A stretch of DNA of 39,180 nucleotides, from IMG/VR virus record IMGVR_UViG_3300030101_000862, positions 1 to 39,180 of that record, one strand, 5' to 3'. A model generated the notes under the pieces. The model was given only the letters and a program-made list of their open reading frames with translations. It made no database searches and was not told the origin of the DNA. The translations under genes were made by a program, and so were the position numbers. The stretch's first letter is position 1; each line of letters begins with the position of its first letter. The DNA comes from a virus. Shown one piece after another: positions 30,772-38,526 of the stretch.

Positions 30772-33173
30772 GCTGTCCTCAATCCATATGGGGTCTCACC
30801 TATATGTATCGCCCGTATTCTTGACGAACCGGATACCCCGACTTCAAATGTATCACTTCTATACCCGCTTGGCAATCTAAATACTTCGTCAGAACTTACT
30901 GTTCCTTGAAAGATCAACTGCTTATCAACAAACAATTTGAAAGTAACTGGTAGTACACCTGTTACATCTAGTGGGAATCTAGTTTGTCCATCGGCATTAA
31001 TAGGATAAGCATTTAAAGTACCAATATTATTTACAGCTGTACCTGCATCTGTATAGTCTGTAGGCCCATTAATTGTACCTAGTTGGATACTTTTAGACCA
31101 TACACCATTATTAAAAGCAGGTAATGTATTATTAAAAGCTTGTATATTTTCAGCTTCAGCATTAGGTGTTTCAAAATCTGCAATAACCCTAGCTGCACCA
31201 AGATTCATAAAATCTTTAGTTACAATAGTTTTTGACTTCCATTCTAGTGGAGAAAGCACTTGTTGTTTATTATCCCACTCATAAAGATTACCTTGATTAT
31301 CACCAATGTAATACATAATACCTGTTTGGTAATCAGTACAAGCGGCTGAAAAAGTATAGTTTACACTTACAAAAAATCCGCCTACTTTATCATCTCGTTC
31401 ATAGATAAATGATTCACTAGAGTGAGAACCAAAATACTTGCCGTTATAGTAATGACCAATAAGAGTAGAAGGGTTGAGTTCTTCATTCCAAGTATCCCAA
31501 TCGTGAATAAGTTTTGTTACAAGATCAATACCAGCTGAAGGTGCATAACTAGCAAGACCGCCGTGTGTAGCCCATAAAACTCCATAACCCATATTAACAA
31601 CAGATTTTTTAGATAAGCATGGGTATAATGTATCAATACGAGCAGACACCATAGTAGCAGGATCATTACCTGATACTTGATATGGATACTCTTTTGTAAG
31701 AACAAGAATAAAACCTTGTATAGGTTCTATTGATACAATGTCAGAATCAAACGTTAATCTAAAACGCTCTGGCCAAGCATGTGGTTTATCAGGAAAAGAA
31801 AAACATAACTGGTTATCAAAAAACCCAATAAGAATATTGTTGTGTGCTGCACGAATTCCTTTCATACCGGAAGGTGGTGGGTCATTATCTTCAGAATCTA
31901 ATACCCTAGATAGACCTGATATAAGAAAATCATCTGTAAAGGTAAAACTACCGCCATCACCCCAGTATCTAGCAGGTAAATCTAAATTTTCAGAAACATC
32001 ATGGAACACAGTGCCGTTAGTATCAGCAGTTTCAGATATAGCGTTACCACTGTCAGAAAATGTAAATGTATACTTATCAACAATAGATGCTACAGAAAAC
32101 TCACCGTTCATACTACCACTGTCTGTAGTCATACCAGACAGTTTAAATCTATCATCCACAATAAAATTATGTGGTTCTGCCAAAGTTAACGTGACTACAC
32201 TACCAACTCGTTTTACTTTAGTGGTAGTTGTTGGAAACCACAGAGTAGCCAATAAAAAATATTCTGTTGCTGCTGAAGAAACAACAGTTCGGTATAATCG
32301 TATACCTCGTATAAAATTTTGTGCAGGCACAGAAGGTTTTGCAGTAGGTAAATTAGTTACATTTACAGTTTGACCTTCTTTAATATATACCTCGTTTGAT
32401 GGTAGAGATGGTATAGCTTCTTCATCCCAAGGTGTAACCCATGTATAAACATATGTTCTAATCTGTGTGTTACCTGCAAGCTCGGAACGACCAGTTGTAT
32501 TTCCTGTTTTTGCAACCTGATCACCGGGGCTAAAGTATGTAAAATCTGTAGAATTAAGAACAGTAACTTCTACGTTTGTGGCATTAAAAGACTTAGCTTC
32601 GTCTGACGTACCAAAATCTCTAACTGATACAACATTACCTGAGCGTAAGTTGTGAGATGCTCCTCCGTAAAATGTTGCAGTATTACCACTATCTCGCTCA
32701 TAGTGTGTCGAACTTACAACACTAAATGTTACAGCAGTAGCTGTTGGAGTTGTTTCAGGTAGTGGTAAACCAAGATCGTAGTAACCGTTGGTTACAGGAT
32801 ATGGAGCACTTCCGTTAGTAGCTAGATCGTAATTAGATACTTTGGGTGTACCATCGCCTGTATAATAAAATCGTTGTTCAGTATCTTCTGTGTTAGAAGT
32901 AGTAGTCCAAGGAGCAGATGCTGTAGCAATATCTACATCATTGAGGTATGTAAGGAATACATTGTTACCGTTAGTAGGATTAGTAAGCTTATATAGTGTT
33001 TGAATTGTGCCCGTTCGCCCGACATTCTCAACAAGCTTTGGAGTCCTATAAGGTATAAGATCACCAGAATACAGTTTAACATTGAAAGCATTTTGGGCAG
33101 CTCCATCAGGAAGTAACTCTGAAGATACTTTTGGAGCTTCTCCTAGAAACTTTGTTAGCTTTACTGACCCCAT
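30768..33173 (-). CDS. Tail nozzle protein (T7 gp12/tubular protein B-like)
   Basis: The protein is 801 aa, beta-rich, with the N-terminal pattern of podovirus tail tubular B/nozzle proteins: KLTKFLGEAPKVSSELLPDG with NAFNVKLYSGDLIPYRTP. Later repeats of short beta strands and a segment with AHNNILIGFFDNQLCFSFPD and SYAPSAGIDLVTK fit a propeller-like nozzle. It forms the tip of the tail tube through which DNA leaves. The endolysin gene overlaps it by 1 nt upstream. The match is by sequence pattern, and T7 gp12 is of similar length (794 aa). Confidence 0.82.
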   Translation of the reverse strand: MGSVKLTKFLGEAPKVSSELLPDGAAQNAFNVKLYSGDLIPYRTPKLVENVGRTGTIQTLYKLTNPTNGNNVFLTYLNDVDIATASAPWTTTSNTEDTEQRFYYTGDGTPKVSNYDLATNGSAPYPVTNGYYDLGLPLPETTPTATAVTFSVVSSTHYERDSGNTATFYGGASHNLRSGNVVSVRDFGTSDEAKSFNATNVEVTVLNSTDFTYFSPGDQVAKTGNTTGRSELAGNTQIRTYVYTWVTPWDEEAIPSLPSNEVYIKEGQTVNVTNLPTAKPSVPAQNFIRGIRLYRTVVSSAATEYFLLATLWFPTTTTKVKRVGSVVTLTLAEPHNFIVDDRFKLSGMTTDSGSMNGEFSVASIVDKYTFTFSDSGNAISETADTNGTVFHDVSENLDLPARYWGDGGSFTFTDDFLISGLSRVLDSEDNDPPPSGMKGIRAAHNNILIGFFDNQLCFSFPDKPHAWPERFRLTFDSDIVSIEPIQGFILVLTKEYPYQVSGNDPATMVSARIDTLYPCLSKKSVVNMGYGVLWATHGGLASYAPSAGIDLVTKLIHDWDTWNEELNPSTLIGHYYNGKYFGSHSSESFIYERDDKVGGFFVSVNYTFSAACTDYQTGIMYYIGDNQGNLYEWDNKQQVLSPLEWKSKTIVTKDFMNLGAARVIADFETPNAEAENIQAFNNTLPAFNNGVWSKSIQLGTINGPTDYTDAGTAVNNIGTLNAYPINADGQTRFPLDVTGVLPVTFKLFVDKQLIFQGTVSSDEVFRLPSGYRSDTFEVGVSGSSRIRAIHIGETPYGLRTA

Positions 33174-33688
33174 TACTTTTCAACCATTCCTAGCGCAACC
33201 TCTGTTGCCTCATCGTTTCGCCTAGTCCAACCCCTACCAAACGCATCAAAGTGATTTAGACCCTCATAAAAACTTTGCCTTATTTCTTTAAACTTTTCTA
33301 TCATATATTTTGTGTCTTGCCCTGCAACAAGTTCTAATGTCTTTGGCCCTATTACGCCGTCCGGGCTAGCGCCACAACATTTTTGTACACCTTTAGAACT
33401 TCTGCTTACTCCAGAATTAACAGCCCAATCGAACGTAACGTAGTCCAAACCGGAAGGTAGTTCATCACAGCCTGCTTTTATCCAGTAGTTATTGAGATAT
33501 ATTGGAGCAACATCTTCTGGTGTAAGCTTCATCATATCTTGTTTATCAACTTCATACCCTAGCCATTCTTCGTAGACTTTTTTAGTAACTCCGAGGTTTG
33601 TCATACCCCCCGGATCGCGTTCGTGATTTACAAATCCACCTTCGTGCTTCAACAGAAGCTGTAGTGATTTATCAAAGTTTTCTCTCAT
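33173..33688 (-). CDS. Endolysin, GH108 (N-acetylmuramidase) type
   Basis: The protein is 171 aa. LLLKHEGGFVNHERDPGG puts the catalytic Glu at E16, and NLGVTKKVY follows; both are hallmarks of glycoside hydrolase family 108. The C-terminal region with GASPDGVIGPKTLELV is the peptidoglycan-binding domain of this family. It has no signal peptide, so it should need the holin encoded just upstream. The two genes share ATGA. Confidence 0.93.
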   Translation of the reverse strand: MRENFDKSLQLLLKHEGGFVNHERDPGGMTNLGVTKKVYEEWLGYEVDKQDMMKLTPEDVAPIYLNNYWIKAGCDELPSGLDYVTFDWAVNSGVSRSSKGVQKCCGASPDGVIGPKTLELVAGQDTKYMIEKFKEIRQSFYEGLNHFDAFGRGWTRRNDEATEVALGMVEK

Positions 33689-34080
33689 TTAGTGATTCCT
33701 TTTTGCTTTTCATATGTCCTGAGTCCTCCGATTCCGAGCATACCGCCCAAAACAGTTAGGAGTGTACCCATGTCAAATTCAGGTAACTCAGGTAGTTCTG
33801 CACCAGCAAAAGATGCACCAAATATAATTAGGTCTTTGATTATAAAATGGTATGCAAAAGCAATCGCACAGACCCAGCCAACCGCTGGACGCCAACCGCC
33901 TTTGAATAGTGAACCAGATGCTGCTTCAGCCTTATTGACCTCAATCTGGGCGAGCGCTATCTGCTGGGCATGTTTATCTGCCATTGTAGCCAAGTCATGT
34001 GCCAACTTAGCTTTTTGATCTTTGTCTTCTACAAACTTGTCAAGTAAACCAGTGACTGGCCCTATTAGACTTTGTAACAT
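33685..34080 (-). CDS. Holin, 3TM GTA type
   Basis: The protein is 131 aa. A helical N-terminal half (about 1-58) leads to GGWRPAVGWVCAIAFAYHFI (about 60-80), the conserved first membrane segment of the GTA-type 3TM holin family. Two further hydrophobic stretches follow (IFGASFAG and LLTVLGGMLGIGGL), and the tail is basic. It would form the inner-membrane hole that releases the adjacent endolysin. Confidence 0.87.
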   Translation of the reverse strand: MLQSLIGPVTGLLDKFVEDKDQKAKLAHDLATMADKHAQQIALAQIEVNKAEAASGSLFKGGWRPAVGWVCAIAFAYHFIIKDLIIFGASFAGAELPELPEFDMGTLLTVLGGMLGIGGLRTYEKQKGITK

Positions 34081-34082
34081 AA

Positions 34083-34307
34083 TTACTCCTCAATAAGTTC
34101 TACTATATCATAACTCCCATCTGAATTTTTTTCCAGCTTTACTTTTAATTCTTTACATTTCCACTGGTTATCAAAGTTTACACCGCCGTTAACGTTACGT
34201 TTAATTGTCCTTTTTGTAGACAAACACTCTGATAATCTATCATAGGGTGTGTATTCTATAGCTTCTCCGTTACTATATAGAAGTAAAACAAAAACTAACT
34301 CAATCAT
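34083..34307 (-). CDS. Small exported or membrane-anchored protein, 74 aa
   Basis: A short hydrophobic N-terminus (IELVFVLLLY) could be a weak signal or anchor. Two Cys (C28, C51) flank a basic segment, and the tail is acidic. It shares 4 nt with the gene upstream and lies 2 nt from the holin gene. An outer-spanin-like or lysis-accessory role is possible from position, but there is no lipobox. Confidence 0.62.
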   Translation of the reverse strand: MIELVFVLLLYSNGEAIEYTPYDRLSECLSTKRTIKRNVNGGVNFDNQWKCKELKVKLEKNSDGSYDIVELIEE

Positions 34308-34714
34308 TGCGAATCTCCATATCCGTTAGACCTAAGTTTTTCTATTCTATCTTCTAAATCGTTAATTCTTTTTTCATAAAACTCCAAGGTTAATTTTTGT
34401 TGTTGGTCAAATGGAGCTTTTCCACTTTCTATCTGCATCTGTAACTTTTCTAATTCTTTTGCTAAATGCTCAATAAGCATAAACTGCTCAGAGTCTGCAG
34501 GTAAGCTGCCCATTTCACCTCTAGGCCATTTAATTCGAAACTCTGTGTTTTTTTCTAAATCAGATTCCATCAAAGTAATTCTAGTTTCAAGAGTATTTAA
34601 CCTTTCTACAATACCAAAATATGCCCATGTTGCTAACGCAGCGCCTGCAATCAGGCTTATCATATTACGAAGTGGTAAAGATACCTCGGTGTTTTCACTT
34701 AATTTTGTAGCCAT
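34304..34714 (-). CDS. Membrane-anchored coiled-coil protein (possible inner spanin)
   Basis: The protein is 136 aa. One membrane segment near residues 17-34 (NMISLIAGAALATWAYFG) is followed by heptad-rich helices (ERLNTLETRITLMESDLEK; then EHLAKELEKLQMQIESG and EKRINDLEDRIEKLR). A short N-terminal tail, one TM and a long periplasmic coiled coil is the layout of an inner-membrane spanin. Its position next to the holin and endolysin fits, but sequence alone does not prove it. Confidence 0.68.
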   Translation of the reverse strand: MATKLSENTEVSLPLRNMISLIAGAALATWAYFGIVERLNTLETRITLMESDLEKNTEFRIKWPRGEMGSLPADSEQFMLIEHLAKELEKLQMQIESGKAPFDQQQKLTLEFYEKRINDLEDRIEKLRSNGYGDSQ

Positions 34715-34732
34715 ATCATCTTTTTATACCAC

Positions 34733-34933
34733 TTATTTGTAAATTTCAGTACCCTTTTTTACTTGTTGTAGTTTACACACAGCAGTAATCTTTTGCTTTT
34801 TTTCGCCCGGTATAGGGGGCTGGCGCATTAATCTACCAGCGAAATACCTACACCTATTAACATCATACCAATAAGTTATTGGTGGTTGTAGTGAAGCACC
34901 TGCATATACATACAATGCAAACACTGTTATCAT
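34733..34933 (-). CDS. Small protein with hydrophobic start, 66 aa
   Basis: I chose ATG 34933, which shares ATGA with the upstream EF-hand gene; a TTG-started frame at 34960 is longer but has no site. ITVFALYVYAGASL may be a signal or anchor, followed by two Cys (C28, C53) and a Lys/Gln-rich tail. Function unknown. It shares the general form of the 74-aa protein two genes downstream. Confidence 0.62.
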   Translation of the reverse strand: MITVFALYVYAGASLQPPITYWYDVNRCRYFAGRLMRQPPIPGEKKQKITAVCKLQQVKKGTEIYK

Positions 34934-35253
34934 TTCCCGTTCGTACTGCGTTGTGTCCAAGCAGTCGTCCCCATATAGGTAGCAACCACACCACCACCTG
35001 TAAGGTAAAATAAATTACTAATATCAGCTAATGCGTTAACTCTTTCTATTGGTATAAAAAACATAGCTGCAGTAAATACACCCATTGCAATTAAAGAAAA
35101 CCTAGCCATCCTAAGTTGAGCTAGGTTTTTTCGTGAAGCATCTTCTGTTTGTTTAATTTCTTTGACATGACCAAGTTCTTCATCAGTAACTATACCGTCA
35201 CCATCTTGATCATACTCAGCATATATAGATTCTTTTTGTAGTTTCTTTGGCAT
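34930..35253 (-). CDS. Membrane protein with an EF-hand loop
   Basis: The protein is 107 aa. D15-Q-D17-G-D19-G-I-V-T-D-E-E26 is a perfect 12-residue EF-hand calcium loop, in a cytosolic N-terminal tail. Two membrane helices follow (about residues 52-68 and 75-97). ATG 35253 overlaps the preceding stop by one base; a TTG directly upstream is also in frame. A calcium-responsive membrane protein in a lysis region is unusual. Its function is unknown. Confidence 0.72.
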   Translation of the reverse strand: MPKKLQKESIYAEYDQDGDGIVTDEELGHVKEIKQTEDASRKNLAQLRMARFSLIAMGVFTAAMFFIPIERVNALADISNLFYLTGGGVVATYMGTTAWTQRSTNGK

Positions 35254-35723
35254 CAAATAATTCCTTTATATCTAAGAATCCAAACGCCACCTACTAAAAT
35301 TCCTAACCCTAATACCACAAACAATATTATTAAGAACCATGTTTGAAAACTTTCTACAAACGAAGCCCACTGTCGTTCTTTTTCTTTTGCTGCCTCTTGC
35401 CTTTTCTTCCTAGCCTCTACGCAAAACCTTACATAATCACTATGTAAACCGGGTCTGCCTAGATATATCATCATTTGTTTTAGTTCATTTTCTTTTTGTT
35501 TTATTTCCTCAAGAGCCATAAACTCTTCTAAATCGCTCTCATCCTTTCCAGTAAAGTTTGACCATATACTGTTCTTTTTCTTGTTTGCATGTTTGGCTAG
35601 ATCATCTGTAGCATGTGTAAAAGCCGCAATCTGTTTACCAACAGAAGTTAGTTCGCGGCCGTTTTCAACTGCCTTGCGGATAACGGCATATGCCGCATTT
35701 GCTGCTGCTACATATTCTAACAC
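35253..35723 (-). CDS. Tail-anchored coiled-coil membrane protein, 156 aa
   Basis: It starts at GTG 35723 after AGGTATGTCCT. The N-terminal ~115 residues are helical and highly charged (for example EEFMALEEIKQKENELKQMM). The C-terminus has one strong membrane helix (about 128-150, WFLIILFVVLGLGILVGGVW). I recognise the general type from marine phage genomes, but no function is known. Placed in the small-membrane-gene group upstream of the holin. Confidence 0.66.
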   Translation of the reverse strand: MLEYVAAANAAYAVIRKAVENGRELTSVGKQIAAFTHATDDLAKHANKKKNSIWSNFTGKDESDLEEFMALEEIKQKENELKQMMIYLGRPGLHSDYVRFCVEARKKRQEAAKEKERQWASFVESFQTWFLIILFVVLGLGILVGGVWILRYKGII

Positions 35724-35732
35724 AGGACATAC

Positions 35733-35945
35733 CTAACCTTTCTTCTTATCCATATCTTTTTTCTTTGATCGAATAATCTGATCTTTTAATGCAGCTGGTA
35801 ATTTCATCTGCGCTGAAGTCAACTCAGGTACTTCTCTACCATCTTTATACATGATTTTCTTTTTCTTCTTTACTTCACCGCCATAGCCATACAGCTGTGT
35901 GCCCATCTTCAGCTTCTTTTTATCTTTCATTTTAAAACCCGGCAT
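35733..35945 (-). CDS. Lys-rich small protein, 70 aa
   Basis: The product is about one-third Lys, with patches KDKKKLK, VKKKKK and DMDKKKG, and a GTQLYGYGGEV segment between. It could be nucleic-acid- or membrane-binding. Its ribosome site is exceptional (see the site at 35948-35960), so it is probably made in large amounts. No family is recognised. Confidence 0.66.
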   Translation of the reverse strand: MPGFKMKDKKKLKMGTQLYGYGGEVKKKKKIMYKDGREVPELTSAQMKLPAALKDQIIRSKKKDMDKKKG

Positions 35946-35947
35946 TT

Positions 35948-35960
35948 GATCACCTCCTTA
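35948..35960 (-). promoter_or_regulatory. Full-length anti-16S Shine-Dalgarno site
   Basis: The minus strand reads TAAGGAGGTGATC, which pairs without mismatch with the 3' end of bacterial 16S rRNA (GATCACCTCCTTA). The GGAGG core lies 7 nt from ATG 35945. The site also contains the TAA stop of the upstream gene. Confidence 0.85.
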
Positions 35961-36140
35961 TGTTGTTAGGGTTACAATTATAGAAAGTAGTATTACTATA
36001 ATAGCACCTGCTGATCCTAGTAACACACGCTCTAATCTGTTAATTCTAAACAGAATCATTTCATACCGTTCAGCACACACAGCCTCATGCTGTAGTAACT
36101 CGGTATTAATCTCTGCTGTTGTCATACGTTTTTTACTCAT
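35958..36140 (-). CDS. Tail-anchored small membrane protein, 60 aa
   Basis: I chose ATG 36140, preceded by AAGGTG and overlapping the end of the upstream gene by 8 nt; a longer frame from 36212 would lie mostly inside that gene. The N-terminal 38 residues are helical and charged, and the C-terminal ~20 (LLGSAGAIIVILLSIIVTLT) form one membrane helix. Function unknown. Confidence 0.63.
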   Translation of the reverse strand: MSKKRMTTAEINTELLQHEAVCAERYEMILFRINRLERVLLGSAGAIIVILLSIIVTLTT

Positions 36141-36300
36141 CTTCACCTTTCGCCGCTGCTGTTTGGTCTTCAACGACTGGCGGCTTTTCATAAAGCGGTG
36201 GTTCATCAACAACGACTCCCTCGCTTACAAACTCATCGCCTCGTAAAAATTTGCCATCGGGCATCATAACAAGAGGTGTTCTTTTTATTTCTTTTTTCAT
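36133..36300 (-). CDS. Small protein, 55 aa, Pro/Glu-rich tail
   Basis: The frame MKKEIKRTPLVMMPDGKFLR and on starts at ATG 36300 in an ATGA overlap with the upstream gene. It ends in an 8-nt overlap with the next one. The second half is Pro/Val/Glu-rich (EPPLYEKPPVVEDQ) and probably disordered. I know no family. The precise overlaps on both sides support it as a gene. Confidence 0.6.
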   Translation of the reverse strand: MKKEIKRTPLVMMPDGKFLRGDEFVSEGVVVDEPPLYEKPPVVEDQTAAAKGEDE

Positions 36301-36650
36301 AGATAATCTACTTCATCCCAAGATTTTTTATCTTCATTCCAAACGTATTCTTTTCCGTCATCAGGGTAAGAAACGGGGGGTTCCCACAATCCAGTATCTT
36401 TTGATAATAACCAACTTGGAAAAGGTTGTTCAGCATAAAAGAAATCACCTTCTTTATCATAATTTCCGCCGACTGCTGCATAATTTTTTCTTAGAGGAGT
36501 TCCTCCTAGTTGGTGTTTATTACCAAATGTATTATATGAAGTTTGTATCCATTCTCCCGGTACAGTATCTACATAGCTATCAATAAATTCTTTCTCAGCA
36601 ACAATTACTTCTAATACCTTTCCATCTAATACTTTTGCATAATGAGCCAT
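36297..36650 (-). CDS. Conserved marine-phage protein near tail-fibre genes
   Basis: The protein is 117 aa. AHYAKVLDGKVLEVIVAEKE, then SYNTFGNKHQLGGTPLRKNYA and QPFPSWLL, is a pattern I recognise from many cyanophage and other marine phage genomes, usually beside fibre genes. It is Trp/Tyr-rich and probably beta. The role is not established; a tail-fibre accessory is likely from position. Confidence 0.75.
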   Translation of the reverse strand: MAHYAKVLDGKVLEVIVAEKEFIDSYVDTVPGEWIQTSYNTFGNKHQLGGTPLRKNYAAVGGNYDKEGDFFYAEQPFPSWLLSKDTGLWEPPVSYPDDGKEYVWNEDKKSWDEVDYL

Positions 36651-36653
36651 ATT

Positions 36654-38156
36654 TTATACCTCGTACCTTATAATAACAATTCCAGAGCCACCATTTCCAG
36701 CTAAAGAATCGAATCGTCCAGACGAACCGCCTCCGCCGCCAGTGTTTGCGCCACCGTTTCCGCCGGGCGATGCACCAGCAGGTGATCCATTTCCAGAAGC
36801 AGGAAGACCATTAGCACCAGTATTTCTGCCAGCCCCGCCAGTTCCGGCACTAGCACTAGAAGATGAGCCATCGCCTGCTCCGCCTCCGCCGCCTGCGCCG
36901 CCATTTCCAGAGCGAGAACCATTTAATCCAGAAGGTACAACTCTTGCACCTCCACCGCCTCCAGCGTAAAAGTGGTTGCCTCCATCAATATTAGATTGAA
37001 CACCAACTCCTCCATCACCAGTAGCAGAACTACTATTATTCCCACCATTTCCTACTGCGCCAGCGCCGCCGCCTCCGCCGCCTCCGCCATATGTAGAACC
37101 GTGGTTAGGGCCGTTACTAGCTCCACCAGCAAAACCTTGATTTGCCGTACCAGCACCGCCAGAAGAACTGTCTGTTCCTCCGCCACCGCCAGAGCCGCCT
37201 GAGTCACCAGCAACATTAGAATAACGTCCGCCTCTTCCGCCGCCAATAGAAGTTATGGCTGATGAAAAACCAATAGACGAATTACCACCGTTGTTTCCTC
37301 TTGTGCCGTTGCTGTTTCCTAAAGCTGTATTTTTTGCACCGCCAGCACCAACAGTTACAACAAAAGAACCCGGTGAAACTGTCACTGCTGCTTCAGCAGA
37401 ACCGCCCCCACCAGAAGTAGCTCCTGACACATTAGTTCTAAAACCGCCTGCGCCGCCACCTCCAGAGTGTTGGATACCGCCTGATCCGCCTCCAGCAACT
37501 ACTAAATATTCTACATTGCCAGTTCCAGATTGTACTACAAAAGCTCCTGACGAAGTAAAAGTATGTACTTTATAGGTTGTTCCGCTAATAGTAGCTGTTG
37601 ATTCAGTACCACCAGTAGCTGAAAAGGTATTAGACATTTGAATCCATTGAGTACCATTCCAATGTCTTACTACTTTTTCACTAGTATTATAGTACGCATC
37701 TCCTGTATTTGGAGAGCCGGGATTAGAACTAGCATTAGGAAAACGAATACGCCCACTATTTAATAGAAGTGTACCATCGCTTATATCATTGCTATCTAAA
37801 TCAAGATTACCACCAAGAACCGGAGAGGTATCATTTACAACTTCAGTTCCTTGACTTAAAATAGTTTCAAATAATGCAGCGGTAGGTCTGAGTTCTATCC
37901 TATCACCGATAGAAAAAGAACGAGCTGTAGTATTATCTTGTGCTCGTACAACTGTCATAGAATCAGTAGAACGAGCTGTAACTTTTATAATTTCAAGATT
38001 ATTGGATGTGTCAACAAGAGTAGCAAAGAAAAAATCACCACTACCTAAAGTTGGAAATCGAGCACCTTGTCCGGAGTCAACAGTAACTGTAGTGGCAGAA
38101 CTATTAATACCTGCTGAAAGAGTTCCGAACCCGTTATTTGTTACTTTAACTCCCAT
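36654..38156 (-). CDS. Glycine-rich tail fibre / receptor-binding protein
   Basis: The protein is 500 aa. Residues 1-100 resemble virion-attachment segments of marine phage fibres (TLSAGINSSATTVTVDSG with RAQDNTTARSF). A short domain with GDAYYNTSEKVVRHWNGTQW follows (about 150-175). From about 205 to 500 it is dominated by Gly/Ser/Ala/Asn, beginning YLVVAGGGSGG and closing GNGGSGIVIIRYEV, the frame of glycine-rich fibre domains. Such domains can form polyglycine-II bundles with variable receptor-binding loops, as in phage S16. The codons for Gly make reverse-strand Pro frames, which are not genes. Confidence 0.85.
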   Translation of the reverse strand: MGVKVTNNGFGTLSAGINSSATTVTVDSGQGARFPTLGSGDFFFATLVDTSNNLEIIKVTARSTDSMTVVRAQDNTTARSFSIGDRIELRPTAALFETILSQGTEVVNDTSPVLGGNLDLDSNDISDGTLLLNSGRIRFPNASSNPGSPNTGDAYYNTSEKVVRHWNGTQWIQMSNTFSATGGTESTATISGTTYKVHTFTSSGAFVVQSGTGNVEYLVVAGGGSGGIQHSGGGGAGGFRTNVSGATSGGGGSAEAAVTVSPGSFVVTVGAGGAKNTALGNSNGTRGNNGGNSSIGFSSAITSIGGGRGGRYSNVAGDSGGSGGGGGTDSSSGGAGTANQGFAGGASNGPNHGSTYGGGGGGGGAGAVGNGGNNSSSATGDGGVGVQSNIDGGNHFYAGGGGGARVVPSGLNGSRSGNGGAGGGGGAGDGSSSSASAGTGGAGRNTGANGLPASGNGSPAGASPGGNGGANTGGGGGSSGRFDSLAGNGGSGIVIIRYEV

Positions 38157-38165
38157 GCTAGACTC

Positions 38166-38513
38166 CTATTCTTGAAGTAGGTTTGGATCAAGAGCATTGA
38201 TTTCATCATCTGTCATAGATAGTTTTCTATAAGCAGAAATTTTATTATCTATATCAGTTTGAGCTTTAGTAGTTAGTTCTGTTTGTTTTGTTTGTACCTC
38301 TGTCCAAGTTGGTGCAGTTGTATCTTCTTTCCAAACAGTTTTACTTTTTGTTCCACCCATAGGTTTTAAGTTTTTAAACTCTGTTGCGGTTGTTGGTGGT
38401 TCTCCTTGATAACCTATAAAATTATCAAACGCACAAAGAGCATCATCAATATGAACCTTAGTTCTTTTATTGTTTTCGTCTTCATGCCATCTATATCCAT
38501 TGTATATTGCCAT
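38166..38513 (-). CDS. Small phage protein between fibre genes, 115 aa
   Basis: TAAGGAGGTATG lies just before its ATG 38513. The product has a WHEDENNKRTKVHIDDALCAFDNF start and a helical end (TDIDNKISAYRKLSMTDDEI). It could be a fibre-assembly or fibre-cap protein by position. I recognise no family. Confidence 0.62.
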   Translation of the reverse strand: MAIYNGYRWHEDENNKRTKVHIDDALCAFDNFIGYQGEPPTTATEFKNLKPMGGTKSKTVWKEDTTAPTWTEVQTKQTELTTKAQTDIDNKISAYRKLSMTDDEINALDPNLLQE

Positions 38514-38526
38514 ACTACATACCTCC

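Noticed and set aside
31738-32373. 211-codon + strand frame antisense to the nozzle gene
   Set aside because: No ribosome site, no recognisable protein pattern, and fully explained as the mirror of a beta-rich, Ser/Thr-rich coding region on the minus strand.
36742-37575. Pro/Ala-rich + strand frames opposite the glycine-rich fibre
   Set aside because: GGN glycine codons read as Pro or Ala on the other strand and rarely make stops, so these are composition artefacts.
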